55,635 nt of DNA from Bacteroidetes bacterium GWE2_42_24 (GCA_001768515.1 MEOA01000030.1:1-55635), one strand, 5' to 3'. Shown: positions 1 to 9,690, numbered from the stretch's first letter. Numbers and translations: made by a program. Notes: generated from the letters alone by a model not told the origin.

Positions 1-102
1 GCATAAATACCATGCTTCTCGATGGTAGCAGATATCCCGTTCTCAGAGGCTTTTTTTATAATCCGAAGCTTCTCTTCTGTAGTAAAAGTTCTATTTTTTC
101 AT
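1..102 (-). pseudogene. IS3-family transposase OrfA, N-terminal fragment
   Basis: Read on the minus strand, the first bases encode KNRTFTTEEKLRIIKKASE followed by a stretch ending EKHGIYA. This is the helix-turn-helix start of IS3-family OrfA proteins, which bind the element's ends. The gene runs off the left edge. The only ATG (102-100) is followed by six A's, which put it out of frame with the OrfA reading; five A's would give M-K-N-R-T in frame. So it is either a one-base slip in an A tract (broken copy) or a sequencing error. No terminal repeat can be seen, because the element ends outside the window or has decayed. Confidence 0.6.
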
Positions 103-180
103 CAGCATAAAGTTATAGATTTTTGTCTATAAGTTTGTCCGATTATTTAAGGGGCTAAAACATAGGAAAGTACCAGAATA

Positions 181-411
181 GGAATTTCTTTTGAAGAGGC
201 AGACCGAATTCTACATTTCTCGGACAAGGATAAAAGACAGAACGGAAATTTCACAATAGAAAATTATGGACAATCTAATTCGACCCCTTCGGTGCAGAAT
301 TAATCATTGAGGCATCTTCCGCCAGTTTTACAGGCGATTATTCATATTTAGTCCTCACAGGCCATCTCGCCGCCCAAAAGGAATATATACCACAACTGAG
401 TCGTGAATAAT
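181..411 (+). pseudogene. possible frameshifted gene relic, function unknown
   Basis: Frame 181-270 reads GISFEEADRILHFSDKDKR and continues to about 275. Frame 279-411 then reads FDPFGAELIIEASSASF and on to a stop, ending in QLSRE. Both stretches look like real protein and join if one frame change near 275-279 is allowed, but neither has a start codon. I do not recognise the family. The region lies between the IS3 fragment and the terminator of the efflux operon, where decayed DNA would be expected. This could still be chance. Confidence 0.25.
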
Positions 412-493
412 AAAAGAAACGCAACAATATCTCCAGAAGGGAGTGAATGCGAATAACCATGCGTGTAACGCACTATTATTCAAAACCCAACAA

Positions 494-532
494 AATAAGC
501 CCAACTTAATTCTACATTAAGTTGGGCTTATT
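494..532 (-). terminator. terminator of the RND efflux operon
   Basis: Perfect 16-bp arms (494-509 and 517-532, starting AATAAGCCCAAC) surround a 7-nt loop. The hairpin lies about 30 bp past the stop of the outer-membrane factor gene. Arms ending in A/T runs would let it work in both directions. Confidence 0.75.
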
Positions 533-561
533 CATATATAAACTAATAAAAGGATAATTTC

Positions 562-1980
562 TTATTGAACTCCGCCTCCTAGTGCTTTGTAAAGACTAAC
601 ACTTTGAGTTAGCTGATCGAGCTTGTCATTTACCTTGCTAAGCTGAGCTGAAAGCAGGTTTTGTTGTGCTGTAAGCACTTCTGTATAGTTGGCTTCGCCT
701 GCTTTGAGTAATTCCTGCGTGTAGTCCACCGATTTGGTGAGCGACTCTACTTGCCTATCTCTCCACTCGTTTTTATTGACCAACGATTTGTAGCTATACA
801 AAATATCCGACACTTCTTGTCCGGCTACTAATAGCGTATTCGAAAACGTAAGCAATGCCTCATCTTGTTGGGCTTTTGTAATTTTCAAATTGCCTTTCAA
901 TTGTCCTTTCGAAAAGACAGGTTGAGTGATTCCGGCAATTATTTCGGCTGCTAAACTAGCAGGGCTGAAAAATTTGGAAAACCCACCAGCAGCATACCCA
1001 ACTGAAAGGGTACTAATGCTAAGCGAAGGATAAAAAGCCGCTTTAGCAGCATCAGTAAGTGCGTAGGCCGATTGCAACGAAAGCTCAGCCTGTTTCACAT
1101 CCGGACGATTGGCCAGCGTACGCACCGACACATTACCGTTCATCGTGGCCGGTATCTTCTGATCGTTGATAGAGCCACGCTCGATAGCACCGGGTGCACG
1201 ACCGATAAGTACACAAATAGCATTCTCCTGTTGGCGAATTCTGCTTTCAAGGTCAAAAACAGATAGTTGGGTACTGTAAAGTAACGCTTTACTTTGTTCA
1301 ACACCTGCCGCCGTTATCTGACCTGCATCTTTCAAAGCCTGTAAGGTTTCAGTGCTTTTTTGCAGCAACACAATGGTTTCATTGGTAGTACGCAACTGTT
1401 CGTCCAACGCCATCAAGCTATAATAACTCCCGGCAATAGATGAAATCAGCGTTGTCTGAATCAGTTTTTTATATTCAAGGGTATTCAGGTAAGCAGCATA
1501 TTTCGACCGGGTTTGGCTATTCAGCTTTCCCCATAGATCGGCTTCCCAACTTGCAGTAAGTCCTAATGAATTTAGATTAGAGGTATAACCGAATACATCA
1601 GTCCCTCTGCTACCCGAGCTCACGCGCGTATGATCAACTCTGGCCGCAGCAGCTACTGATGGCAAAAAAGCTGATTTAGACATATACAAGCCGGCTTCGG
1701 CTTGCTGAATGCGGGTCATTGCCACTTTCATGTTGTAGCTACGATCAAGTCCTTCGGCAATGAGTGTCTGAAGCTTTGCATCGGGAAAATAAGTCCGCCA
1801 TGGAATAATATCCAGAGAAGTGGTGTCTGCGTCATTTTCAACAGCATCCCGCACCAGATCTTTTGTGTCGGGTTGAGGCACTTTGGTAAGCTCTTTATAG
1901 TTCCGGCACGACACGAACCCAACGGCGATTATCATCACCATCAAAATCCGTATGCTTATTTTTTTATGTTGTATATACAT
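562..1980 (-). CDS. RND efflux outer-membrane factor (TolC/OprM/NodT type lipoprotein)
   Basis: This is the outer-membrane channel of a tripartite RND pump, carrying substrates from the inner-membrane pump and periplasmic adaptor to the outside. The 472-residue length is normal for the family. The N-terminus is a lipoprotein signal with lipobox VGFVSC (Cys25). The two internal repeats of the family are visible in the paired helical segments rich in A, Q and L (for example RIQQAEAGLYMSKSAFLPS and the later NRPDVKQAELSLQSAY). NRPDV is a typical family motif. It is the last gene of the minus-strand cluster, after the pump gene with an 86-bp gap that holds a long inverted repeat, and before a clear terminator. 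Substrates cannot be told from sequence. Confidence 0.93.
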   Translation of the reverse strand: MYIQHKKISIRILMVMIIAVGFVSCRNYKELTKVPQPDTKDLVRDAVENDADTTSLDIIPWRTYFPDAKLQTLIAEGLDRSYNMKVAMTRIQQAEAGLYMSKSAFLPSVAAAARVDHTRVSSGSRGTDVFGYTSNLNSLGLTASWEADLWGKLNSQTRSKYAAYLNTLEYKKLIQTTLISSIAGSYYSLMALDEQLRTTNETIVLLQKSTETLQALKDAGQITAAGVEQSKALLYSTQLSVFDLESRIRQQENAICVLIGRAPGAIERGSINDQKIPATMNGNVSVRTLANRPDVKQAELSLQSAYALTDAAKAAFYPSLSISTLSVGYAAGGFSKFFSPASLAAEIIAGITQPVFSKGQLKGNLKITKAQQDEALLTFSNTLLVAGQEVSDILYSYKSLVNKNEWRDRQVESLTKSVDYTQELLKAGEANYTEVLTAQQNLLSAQLSKVNDKLDQLTQSVSLYKALGGGVQ

Positions 1981-2002
1981 ATCAATTTTTTCTAATTATG
2001 CC

Positions 2003-2058
2003 TATTTGTACCGAAAAATCAGATTATTTCCTTCGCTTCCAATTTTTCGGTACAAATA
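2003..2058 (-). repeat. 17-bp perfect inverted repeat between pump and outer-membrane factor genes
   Basis: Arms 2003-2019 (TATTTGTACCGAAAAAT) and 2042-2058 are exact reverse complements around a 22-nt spacer. It fills the gap between the pump stop and the outer-membrane factor start. There is no T tract after it on the minus strand, so it is not a plain terminator. It could be an RNA hairpin that sets relative expression of the two cistrons, or a protein-binding site. Confidence 0.7.
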
Positions 2059-2066
2059 AACAGAGG

Positions 2067-5000
2067 TTATTTTTCGTGATGTTCGTCTAAAGTTACAATT
2101 TTCGTTTTACTGAAATGCTCTTGCAAATTCTGGAAAATGATAAAGAGCGACGGAATAACTAGTATTCCGAAAACAGTACCGAATAACATACCTCCGATAG
2201 CACTGATACCAATGGACTTGTTACCTACCGCACCGGCACCTGTAGCAAGTGCCAACGGAAGTAATCCAAAAATAAAGGCCAATGAAGTCATTAAGATCGG
2301 ACGCAAACGAGCCGTAGCCCCTTCAACCGCTGCTTTTACAATGCTCATTCCCTGATGGCGTCGTTGCAATGCATATTCCACAATCAAAATGGCATTTTTT
2401 GCCAGCAAACCGATAAGCATAATGAGCGAAATCTGTACATAGATATTATTTACAATACCGCTACCATTCATCAAGCCTACAAAGACGAATACAAACACAC
2501 CCGCCAACCCGATAGGCAACGAAAGTAAAACAGCCAACGGAAGGATGTAACTTTCGTATAAAGCAGCCAACAAAAGATACACAAAGATGATGCACAGCCC
2601 AAAAATCAGAATCGTTTGATTACTGCTGTTTGCTTCCTCGCGGGTCATTCCACTAAAATCATAAGCATATCCCTCCGGCAAATCAATTTCTTTCAAAGCC
2701 GCAAGTACATCGCCTGTGGCATATCCTTTCATGTAGTTAGGAATCACGGTAACAGCCATAGAGGAGAACAAATTAAAACGGGTTAGCGACTGAGGACCAG
2801 TGACATCTTTAACGGTAATAAACTCTGTGATGGGTGCCATCATCCCGTTGGATGTTTTTACCGTCAATCCGTTCAGATCATCCAGTTTCGACCGGTATTC
2901 GGGTGCAGCCTGTACCACCACACGGTATTGTTTACCGTAAGAGTTGAAGTTGGATACATACATACCACCCACATAGGCTTGTAAGGTAGTCATCACGTCG
3001 GACAGGGTAAGTCCGGCATCTTTAACTTTAGCCACATTGACTTCAATTTGCTTTTGAGGGAACCGGGGGTCGAATGTATTCATAATCATCATTACTTCCG
3101 GACGTTTACGCAACTTATCCAGGAACTCACTGGTTACAGCATAGAACTTATTTACATCGCCTCCCGTTTTATCCTGCATCTTCAATTCCACACCACTACT
3201 CATCCCAAATCCCTGAAGAGTTGGTGTTCCGAAGAACATAAAGGTAGCATCTTTGATAGAATCAGTGCGTTGTTTCAATATAGCCGCCACATCGGATGCT
3301 GTTATATCGCGCTCATCCCACGGATCCATTTTTATAATCATAGAAGCATACGAACTACCCATACCACTCATAAAGTTGATACCTGTAAGACTGGTTGTGC
3401 TCTTCATCTGCGGGATGGATTCTGCTATTTTCGTCACCTCAGCAGTCACCTCAGTAGTCCGTTCGAGAGACGAACCGGGCGAAAGACTAATCATGCCCAT
3501 CACATTTCCACTATCCTCGTTTGGTACAAATCCCGAGGGTACCAATTTCATTGTTACAACCAAAATCGCAGTAAATACTACAATAAAACTGATTGTAATC
3601 CAGCGATGCTTTTTCTTACCTAAGAACTCAAGCGTTTTTTTGTAATTGGCCGTTAAAGCCTTAAATCCCAAATTAAAATAATAGTAAAACCTACGAATGA
3701 AACTCTTATCATGAACATCTGGATTATGCTCTGTTTTTAAGAAAATAGCACACAAGGCAGGACTAAGTGTAAGGGCATTCACAGCCGAAATAAGAATAGC
3801 TATTGCCAATGTTAGTCCAAATTGCTTAAAGAATACTCCACTGGTTCCACCTATAAAACTTACCGGAACAAATACAGCAGCCATAACCAGAGTAATGGAA
3901 ATAATAGCCGGAGCTATTTCAGTCATCGCAGCTATCGCAGCCTCTTTGGCATCCGTCATACCTGCATCCATCTTGGCATGCACAGCTTCTACCACCACAA
4001 TGGCATCGTCCACTACAATCCCAATAGCCAGCACTAAAGCAAACAGCGTAAGCAGGTTGATAGAAAAACCGAACAAGAGTAAGAAAAAGAACGTTCCGAT
4101 AATTGCTACCGGCACCGCAATAGCAGGAATCAGCGTGGCTCGGAAATTTTGCAGAAATAAGAATACCACAATAAATACCAGGAGAAATGCTTCAAACAGG
4201 GTAGAAAGAACCTTTTTGATAGAAGCATTGAGGAATTCGCTGGCATCCATTTGATACTCATAACTGATACCAGGGGGAAGTTTTTTAGCTTCCTTCTCCA
4301 GCACGCTTTTCACTTCCTTGATAATGTCCTGGGCATTAGATCCTGCAGTTTGGTTGATAGCCATAACTACCGCTTCGGCATTGTCGTTGCGGGCCATTAT
4401 CGAATAACTCTGAGCACCAAGCTCCACTGTGGCTACATCTTTCAGGCGCAGAATCTGAGCATTCTTAGAACGGATAATAATATTTCCAAATTCCCCGGCA
4501 TCCTTCAACCGTCCTGAATATTTCATGGCATATTGAAAGGACTGATCGCTGTTAGCACCCAGTTCACCAGGTGCTGCCTCTATATTTTGATCCTGCAACG
4601 CAGCAGTTACTTCACCGGGAGTAATATTATACGATCTCATTACATCCGGTTTCAACCACACGCGCATGGTATAATCTTTTGCTCCATACACGCTGGCATC
4701 ACCTACCCCCATGACACGTTTAATTTGTGGCAGGATATTGATGTTGGCATAGTTTTGAATAAATATACCATCGTAATCCGGGTTATCCGATTTAATCATG
4801 ATCATTAACACCGTACTACTTTGTTGCTTCTGTACGGTTACGCCATTACGGGTCACTTCCGACGGCAGCAGTGCTGATGCTTGCGAAACCCTGTTCTGGA
4901 CGTTTACGGCGGCCATATCAGGATCCATCCCTTGTTTGAAATAAACATTGATTGTAGCAGAACCACCGTTGGCAGCAGTTGAAATCATGTAGGTCATTCC

Positions 5001-5219
5001 CTCCACTCCATTTATCTGCTCTTCCAGCGGCACAATGACGCTATTTAGCACAGCATCGGCATTGGCGCCACTGTAATTGGTAGAAACCCTTACAGTAGGG
5101 GGAGCAATGTTTGGGTATTGTTCAATCGGCAATGTGAAAATCCCGATAACACCCAACACCACAAAAAGGATGGAAATAACCGTGGATAAAACGGGTCTTT
5201 CTATAAAAGTTTTTAGCAT
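2067..5219 (-). CDS. RND multidrug efflux pump, HAE1 family (AcrB/MexB-like)
   Basis: Inner-membrane proton/drug antiporter of 1050 residues, the usual AcrB length. The sequence starts MLKTFIERPVLSTVISI, the typical first membrane helix. The fourth helix carries the paired aspartates of the proton relay (GIVVDDAIVVVEA), and both large periplasmic loops are complete. Other family marks are NLLTLFALVLAIG, the GGTSGVFFKQF segment, and a C-terminal membrane block with GLLAKNAILIVEYA. The adaptor gene ends 23 bp upstream, so the two are surely co-transcribed. The full set of adaptor, pump and outer-membrane factor indicates export of hydrophobic or amphipathic compounds; the specificity is unknown. 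Confidence 0.96.
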   Translation of the reverse strand: MLKTFIERPVLSTVISILFVVLGVIGIFTLPIEQYPNIAPPTVRVSTNYSGANADAVLNSVIVPLEEQINGVEGMTYMISTAANGGSATINVYFKQGMDPDMAAVNVQNRVSQASALLPSEVTRNGVTVQKQQSSTVLMIMIKSDNPDYDGIFIQNYANINILPQIKRVMGVGDASVYGAKDYTMRVWLKPDVMRSYNITPGEVTAALQDQNIEAAPGELGANSDQSFQYAMKYSGRLKDAGEFGNIIIRSKNAQILRLKDVATVELGAQSYSIMARNDNAEAVVMAINQTAGSNAQDIIKEVKSVLEKEAKKLPPGISYEYQMDASEFLNASIKKVLSTLFEAFLLVFIVVFLFLQNFRATLIPAIAVPVAIIGTFFFLLLFGFSINLLTLFALVLAIGIVVDDAIVVVEAVHAKMDAGMTDAKEAAIAAMTEIAPAIISITLVMAAVFVPVSFIGGTSGVFFKQFGLTLAIAILISAVNALTLSPALCAIFLKTEHNPDVHDKSFIRRFYYYFNLGFKALTANYKKTLEFLGKKKHRWITISFIVVFTAILVVTMKLVPSGFVPNEDSGNVMGMISLSPGSSLERTTEVTAEVTKIAESIPQMKSTTSLTGINFMSGMGSSYASMIIKMDPWDERDITASDVAAILKQRTDSIKDATFMFFGTPTLQGFGMSSGVELKMQDKTGGDVNKFYAVTSEFLDKLRKRPEVMMIMNTFDPRFPQKQIEVNVAKVKDAGLTLSDVMTTLQAYVGGMYVSNFNSYGKQYRVVVQAAPEYRSKLDDLNGLTVKTSNGMMAPITEFITVKDVTGPQSLTRFNLFSSMAVTVIPNYMKGYATGDVLAALKEIDLPEGYAYDFSGMTREEANSSNQTILIFGLCIIFVYLLLAALYESYILPLAVLLSLPIGLAGVFVFVFVGLMNGSGIVNNIYVQISLIMLIGLLAKNAILIVEYALQRRHQGMSIVKAAVEGATARLRPILMTSLAFIFGLLPLALATGAGAVGNKSIGISAIGGMLFGTVFGILVIPSLFIIFQNLQEHFSKTKIVTLDEHHEK

Positions 5220-5242
5220 TTTCTACTTTAGTTTTGAGTAAT

Positions 5243-6313
5243 TTACTTTTGTTCTTTTATTTTTTGACCGTTTGTTAAAGTGACAATCCCAGCCGTAACT
5301 ATTTTGTCGCCTGCCGACAGACCTTCTGTTACTACATAATTCTGACCATCAGGAGTTGACTTCACACTAACTACTTTTTGGACCACCGAATCACCCTGAA
5401 ATTTATAAACCAGCACTTTGTCCTGTTGAGCAAATGTCGATTTTTGAGGAATAACAATCGCTTCTTTATATTCACTTGGAATAATTACCTTAGCACTGGA
5501 ACCACTACGCAACAAACCATGTTTGTTTGGGAACAAAGCGCGAAAGCTAACTGACCCCGAAGTTGCATCAACCAAACCCGAAATCGTTTCGATACGTCCG
5601 GACTCTTCATATTCGGTTCCATCAGAAAGCAACAACTTTACATCTGGCATATTTTTAATCTTCTCGGCCTGATTATCACCTTTGAACTCCTTCAACAATG
5701 ATAACAATTCCTTTTCATTTACCGAAAAATAAGCAACAACATTGGATATATTCGATACCGTCGTTAACACTGTACTGTTAGTAGCCAAACTCCCCTGACG
5801 GAAAGTAATTGCACCAACCACCCCATTCACGGGACTTGTAACAGTTGTCCAGCCTAAGGCAGCCGTTGCCTGATCAAGTGTAGCTTTAGCCGAAGCCAGC
5901 ACATTTTCATATGCTGATAGTTTCACCTGACTTAGAATTCCCTTTTCGGCCAATGGACGAATACGTTCCACATCAAGTTTGGCTGTATTATAGTTGGCCT
6001 TCGCGCTTTCAATTAATTGAACCGATGAAGGAGAATTAATTTTAAACAATGGTTGTCCTTTTAGGACGACTGCTCCTTCGTCAACATAAATAGCATCGAT
6101 ATATCCCTCAACGCGAGCCTTGATGTCAATATCTTGCTGACCTTTGAGCACGGCAGGATAAACCGCTTGTAATTCCACATCCTGAACTACCAAAGTGGCA
6201 ACAGGAAAAGCTTTCGCCTGATCTGCCGAATTTGCTTCGGCTTGCTTGTTCTTACATGAAGTGGTGCACAACAGGAGTACTATACTTCCAAATAAAAGTT
6301 TTCCTAATTTCAT
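5243..6313 (-). CDS. RND efflux periplasmic adaptor (AcrA/MexA membrane-fusion family)
   Basis: This protein links the RND pump to its outer-membrane factor. The 356 residues begin with a lipoprotein signal (lipobox CTTSC, Cys20). After it come the biotinyl-lipoyl-like half-motif (VEGYIDAIYVDEGAVVLKGQ), a helical hairpin (about residues 105-150), the second lipoyl half (WTTVTSPVNGVVG) and a C-terminal beta-barrel ending in a GLSAGDKIVTAGI segment that is typical of the family. It is first of the three pump genes, 85 bp after the DoxX-like gene. Confidence 0.95.
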   Translation of the reverse strand: MKLGKLLFGSIVLLLCTTSCKNKQAEANSADQAKAFPVATLVVQDVELQAVYPAVLKGQQDIDIKARVEGYIDAIYVDEGAVVLKGQPLFKINSPSSVQLIESAKANYNTAKLDVERIRPLAEKGILSQVKLSAYENVLASAKATLDQATAALGWTTVTSPVNGVVGAITFRQGSLATNSTVLTTVSNISNVVAYFSVNEKELLSLLKEFKGDNQAEKIKNMPDVKLLLSDGTEYEESGRIETISGLVDATSGSVSFRALFPNKHGLLRSGSSAKVIIPSEYKEAIVIPQKSTFAQQDKVLVYKFQGDSVVQKVVSVKSTPDGQNYVVTEGLSAGDKIVTAGIVTLTNGQKIKEQK

Positions 6314-6398
6314 ACATTTAAATTTACAACTTTTACACTAATTATTTATTATAGATATAATTACTTTATAAATAAAAAACCAATTACTCAGCCGGTAT

Positions 6399-6764
6399 CT
6401 ATTTTTTTTTGCCAAACATATTGCCAGCGAAAATAGATACACCTCGCCAATGAAAGGATAACAAAAAAGAAAATAACATGACAAGGGAGAAAATATTGTT
6501 CTGTTGGCTGTGAATACCGATACCAATAGAAGCACTCCAATAACAGGTAATAAGAAAAAAACCGATTGACATGGTAAGCGGAAAAATATAAATCAGGGCA
6601 CAACAAAGTTCGACTATTCCAAACCAGAGAATATTGTTCTGAGAATTTAAATGGATATATTCTCCCCAAAAATCAGAAAAAAGTAATTTCGAAATAGCAT
6701 CGGCTATCATCAAAACAGATGGTAGCCAAAAAAAATGTAGCTGCAATTTTTTTATCAGATTCAT
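6399..6764 (-). CDS. small DoxX-like four-helix membrane protein
   Basis: The 121 residues hold about four hydrophobic helices with a short charged tail (FGKKK). The order of segments (PSVLMIADAISKLLFSDFW, then GIVELCCALIYIFPLT) resembles the DoxX/DoxD-like family of small membrane proteins, whose biochemical roles differ widely. It lies between the LytTR regulator and the adaptor gene, all on the minus strand, so it is probably expressed with the efflux system. Two other open frames overlap it but have no membrane topology or conserved start. The family call is moderate; a direct function should not be assumed. Confidence 0.6.
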   Translation of the reverse strand: MNLIKKLQLHFFWLPSVLMIADAISKLLFSDFWGEYIHLNSQNNILWFGIVELCCALIYIFPLTMSIGFFLITCYWSASIGIGIHSQQNNIFSLVMLFSFLLSFHWRGVSIFAGNMFGKKK

Positions 6765-6865
6765 AATTCATTTTCGAAATTCAATGCAAAAAAACCGTAT
6801 CCGGGGAAGTTATGAAATGAAATTATCCATGAACTGTTCAAAAAAGGGGCTGAGTTGCCAAATCA

Positions 6866-7636
6866 TCAATTTTGTGCAAGCCATTTGATAAACTGGGCAG
6901 CCTTAAGTCGGCTCATGAGTATCTGATAAGGATAATTAAAAGTCAGATTGACCTGTAATTTACGATTAAAATGTCGGGAAGCATCTTTTACGGCTTTCCG
7001 GTTGATGAGGTATTGTCGATTTGCTCTGAAAAATGCAGTTCCGCAAACTGATTCAAGTTCTTCTAATGACTGAGAAACAAGACTTCTTTTTAAATCAAAT
7101 GTCAATGCAAACACATAATCATCTTCATACACAAAAAGAGCTATATCAGTTGTTCTGATCGGTATGATTTTATCCCCATGACTAATAACAATAGATGCGG
7201 AAGGATGTTGTACAACTGATGAAAGTGCCCCGAGAGTTCGTAATAAATTGTCAGAACTGATGTTGAGAGAGGAAAAATTTGATTTTAGTGTATAGTATTT
7301 CTCCAGAGCCTTTGCCACCGAGTTGTGGTCAAAGGGCTTTAAAATATAATCAATTGAGTTGGTGTTGAAAGCTTCCAACGCGTATTTATCATAAGCGGTA
7401 CAAAAAATAACCGGCACTGACAGCCGTATTTTATTGAATATCTCAAAACTAAGCCCATCGCTTAGTTGTATATCAGAAAAAATCAAATCGAAGTCTGAAT
7501 TGTTTTGCAAGTATGAAATGGCCTGTTCTACAGATGAAAGTATCGTGACAGCTTCTATTTGATCGTCTATAGATTCAATTGTAGTTGCAAGTTCTTTTGC
7601 CGTACGTTTCTCGTCTTCTATAATGATTACTTTCAT
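6866..7636 (-). CDS. LytTR-family response regulator
   Basis: Transcription regulator of 256 residues. The receiver domain covers about residues 1-120, with acidic pocket EDE (7-9), phosphoacceptor Asp55 (FSDIQLSDG) and conserved Lys in LKPFD. A LytTR DNA-binding domain follows from about residue 150, with the typical FFRANRQYLINRKAV segment. It overlaps the upstream kinase gene by 4 bp (ATGA), so the two are translationally coupled and form one two-component system. The efflux genes lie immediately downstream on the same strand, which makes them the obvious candidate target (inference). Confidence 0.93.
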   Translation of the reverse strand: MKVIIIEDEKRTAKELATTIESIDDQIEAVTILSSVEQAISYLQNNSDFDLIFSDIQLSDGLSFEIFNKIRLSVPVIFCTAYDKYALEAFNTNSIDYILKPFDHNSVAKALEKYYTLKSNFSSLNISSDNLLRTLGALSSVVQHPSASIVISHGDKIIPIRTTDIALFVYEDDYVFALTFDLKRSLVSQSLEELESVCGTAFFRANRQYLINRKAVKDASRHFNRKLQVNLTFNYPYQILMSRLKAAQFIKWLAQN

Positions 7637-8652
7637 CTTGGCGTTGATTGAATAAGCTTAAGTGTAACCGTGTATTCTGTTTGAGAGTCATTGATATCAA
7701 TGTCTTTACCAATGATCAACTGATACCTTTTGTTAAGATTTATAAGACCGACACCCTTTCTTTCTCCGTCCAAAAACATAGGTTTTAGCATTTTATTGTT
7801 GGATACGATCAACAGATCACCTTTTAGTTCAATACTTACCCATAGAGGTTTTTCATCACTAAACGAATTATGTTTAAATGCATTTTCCACTAATGATTGG
7901 AGAGCATACACCGGAATTTGGTATTGATTTACCTGTTCTGGAGGCACCGTAAGCGAACAAAAAAAAGAATCCTCGAATCGTAATTTCTGAAGTTCGATGT
8001 AGTCCTGGGTAAATTTCAGTTCTTCCGAAAGCGGAATAAGCATGTGTTCGTGGGCCGATATAGTATATCTTAGAAAACTTGAAAGCCTGATAACATATCT
8101 TTTGGCCAGATCAGAATCGACACTAATAATGGAACTAAGCGTACTTAGTGCGTTAAATAAAAAATGAGGTTGCATTTGCCCTACCAGAACCTGTTGTTCG
8201 GTTTCTAAATTCTTTATTTTCAATTCAGCCAATTCTTTATCTACTTTTTCTTTTTTTGATCTGACTATAATAGCATTTGATATGATTAATATCAGTGTAT
8301 TAAGAGTAAGAATATTGATAATAGGAAAAATAATCGATGGTCTGTTTCTATGATTTTCTAATTCAGGGAAAAGATGTAAGATAACCCACAACAAAGCAAA
8401 CGCGAGTAATGTAAAAATGTAACTCAACGAATACCACTCAATGTTGTTTTTCCTGCCGCTGCCTTCCCATATACTTATAACATAAATATTCACCCCCCAA
8501 ATGATCAATGTAAGAACTGCAATAGTCGATAATGAATACCAAAAATTCAGTGGATAGGCATGGGTTCGCAGGAAAAAAATCGGAGACAACTCAAATGCCG
8601 CCATAATAGGAGAAGATAAAAGCGCGGTCCTATATAATTTATTCTTATACAT
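7633..8652 (-). CDS. LytS-type sensor histidine kinase
   Basis: Membrane sensor kinase of 339 residues. The N-terminal half has about four membrane helices and no large extracellular domain. A short coiled linker (residues 130-155) leads to the His_kinase (PF06580-type) motif QMQPHFLFNALSTL with phosphorylated His163, then a HATPase domain with N box (VENAFKHN) and a GVGLINLNKRY G box. It works with the LytTR regulator that overlaps its 3' end. It is the first gene of the efflux cluster, and the roughly 1 kb upstream has no gene. The signal sensed is unknown; the short membrane sensor suggests detection within or close to the membrane. Confidence 0.92.
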   Translation of the reverse strand: MYKNKLYRTALLSSPIMAAFELSPIFFLRTHAYPLNFWYSLSTIAVLTLIIWGVNIYVISIWEGSGRKNNIEWYSLSYIFTLLAFALLWVILHLFPELENHRNRPSIIFPIINILTLNTLILIISNAIIVRSKKEKVDKELAELKIKNLETEQQVLVGQMQPHFLFNALSTLSSIISVDSDLAKRYVIRLSSFLRYTISAHEHMLIPLSEELKFTQDYIELQKLRFEDSFFCSLTVPPEQVNQYQIPVYALQSLVENAFKHNSFSDEKPLWVSIELKGDLLIVSNNKMLKPMFLDGERKGVGLINLNKRYQLIIGKDIDINDSQTEYTVTLKLIQSTPR

Positions 8653-9690
8653 GTTCGAGATATGAGAGTTGACTCAAAAGATGCAGTTTGTTATATAAAT
8701 TTATTATGAATAACATCATATTGTCGCAAAATTACAACTAATAACCGGACTAGCAGCCAAATATCACACAATTAGCAAGACATAATATTTACAGAGATAA
8801 TAGGCAATTCCCAATTATTATCTTCAAAGATAATAACGAAGTTACACTAATTTTAACCAACTGATTTACAAATTTTGGTTCTATCGGAATCCGGATGAGG
8901 AGAAAAGTGTTGGCAGCGCTTTCAATGATGAGTTAAGAATGATACTTCGATTTTTCGCCGACTGTCTCTCTTCACGAATCTGAAGCTATATCAGGATTTT
9001 CCTTTTATACAACGGGTATTATTCGGGAAAAGTGCGTTTAAATTACATCTTCCCAAATTTCCCCACTCAAACTATAATGATTAAATATGGTTGATTCCAG
9101 ATTTGTACAGGCATAGAAATCCATATACGATATTAAATAGTTGAAGGAATCACTGGTTAAAATACATTGATTCTGACCTGACCATTCCCCGGTCAAAACT
9201 TCTTGAAGAATGCCCTCTACTAAAATTGTGCCAAAAAATACACATAATCATGATTCCTTCATATATATGATACTTAAACATTACTACAGCCATAGGCGAT
9301 TCATAAGAAAAAGATAACTTTGCCCTAACTTTGGTGCGAATTTGATCCGACTATGGGGTAAAATCGAATTACAAATAACACGTAATCAAGCGAATAAAAA
9401 ATTGACTTAAGTGATTTTCTTCACATAAAAAAATTGAAAAAAAGTTGAAATTTTTTATAGAAGGGGTTAAATTAAACGCAAAGGATAGTCTTGAAATTGA
9501 AAATTTGTATACAATTTAGAAAGCAGGAAGAGTGAGCATTTGTCGGAGAAATCAGATGATGAAGTTGGCTCTGGTGTGAATTAGAAGACTAATAATGCAA
9601 AACTGTTAATGTTTCACGGCTCGTAAGTATTTTGTCCATGACTTAACTTCATCCGAAAAAGAGAGAACAAAAAAAAACGTCCTCAGAGAG
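8653..9690. other. gene-free stretch before tmRNA
   Basis: A/T-rich DNA with no credible reading frame. The first part must hold the promoter of the kinase-efflux cluster, but I cannot place it with confidence. The right half holds copy A of a diverged noncoding repeat (about 9174-9640), followed by the tmRNA terminator. Confidence 0.6.
9174..9640 (+). repeat. diverged noncoding repeat, copy A
   Basis: This stretch aligns in the same orientation with 42682-43160. Shared landmarks occur in the same order: CCTGAC-ATTC, then AAAACTT, ATTGTGCCAAAAAATACA, TTCATAAGAAAAA, ACTTTGG, GGGGTAAAA, ACACGTA-TCAA, TAGTCTT-AAATTG, and AATAATgCAAAAcTGTTAATG. The copies differ at many positions and have no common reading frame. 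Its nature is unknown: it could be an old noncoding mobile element, a structured RNA or duplicated intergenic DNA. Confidence 0.7.

Noticed and set aside
3048..3645. Long plus-strand open frames (191 and 130 residues) inside the pump gene
   Set aside because: They are antisense to a complete, well-conserved RND pump and have no family likeness.
6338..6669. Two overlapping minus-strand frames beside the DoxX-like gene
   Set aside because: Both are other frames of the same DNA; only 6399-6764 gives ordered membrane helices and a charged tail.
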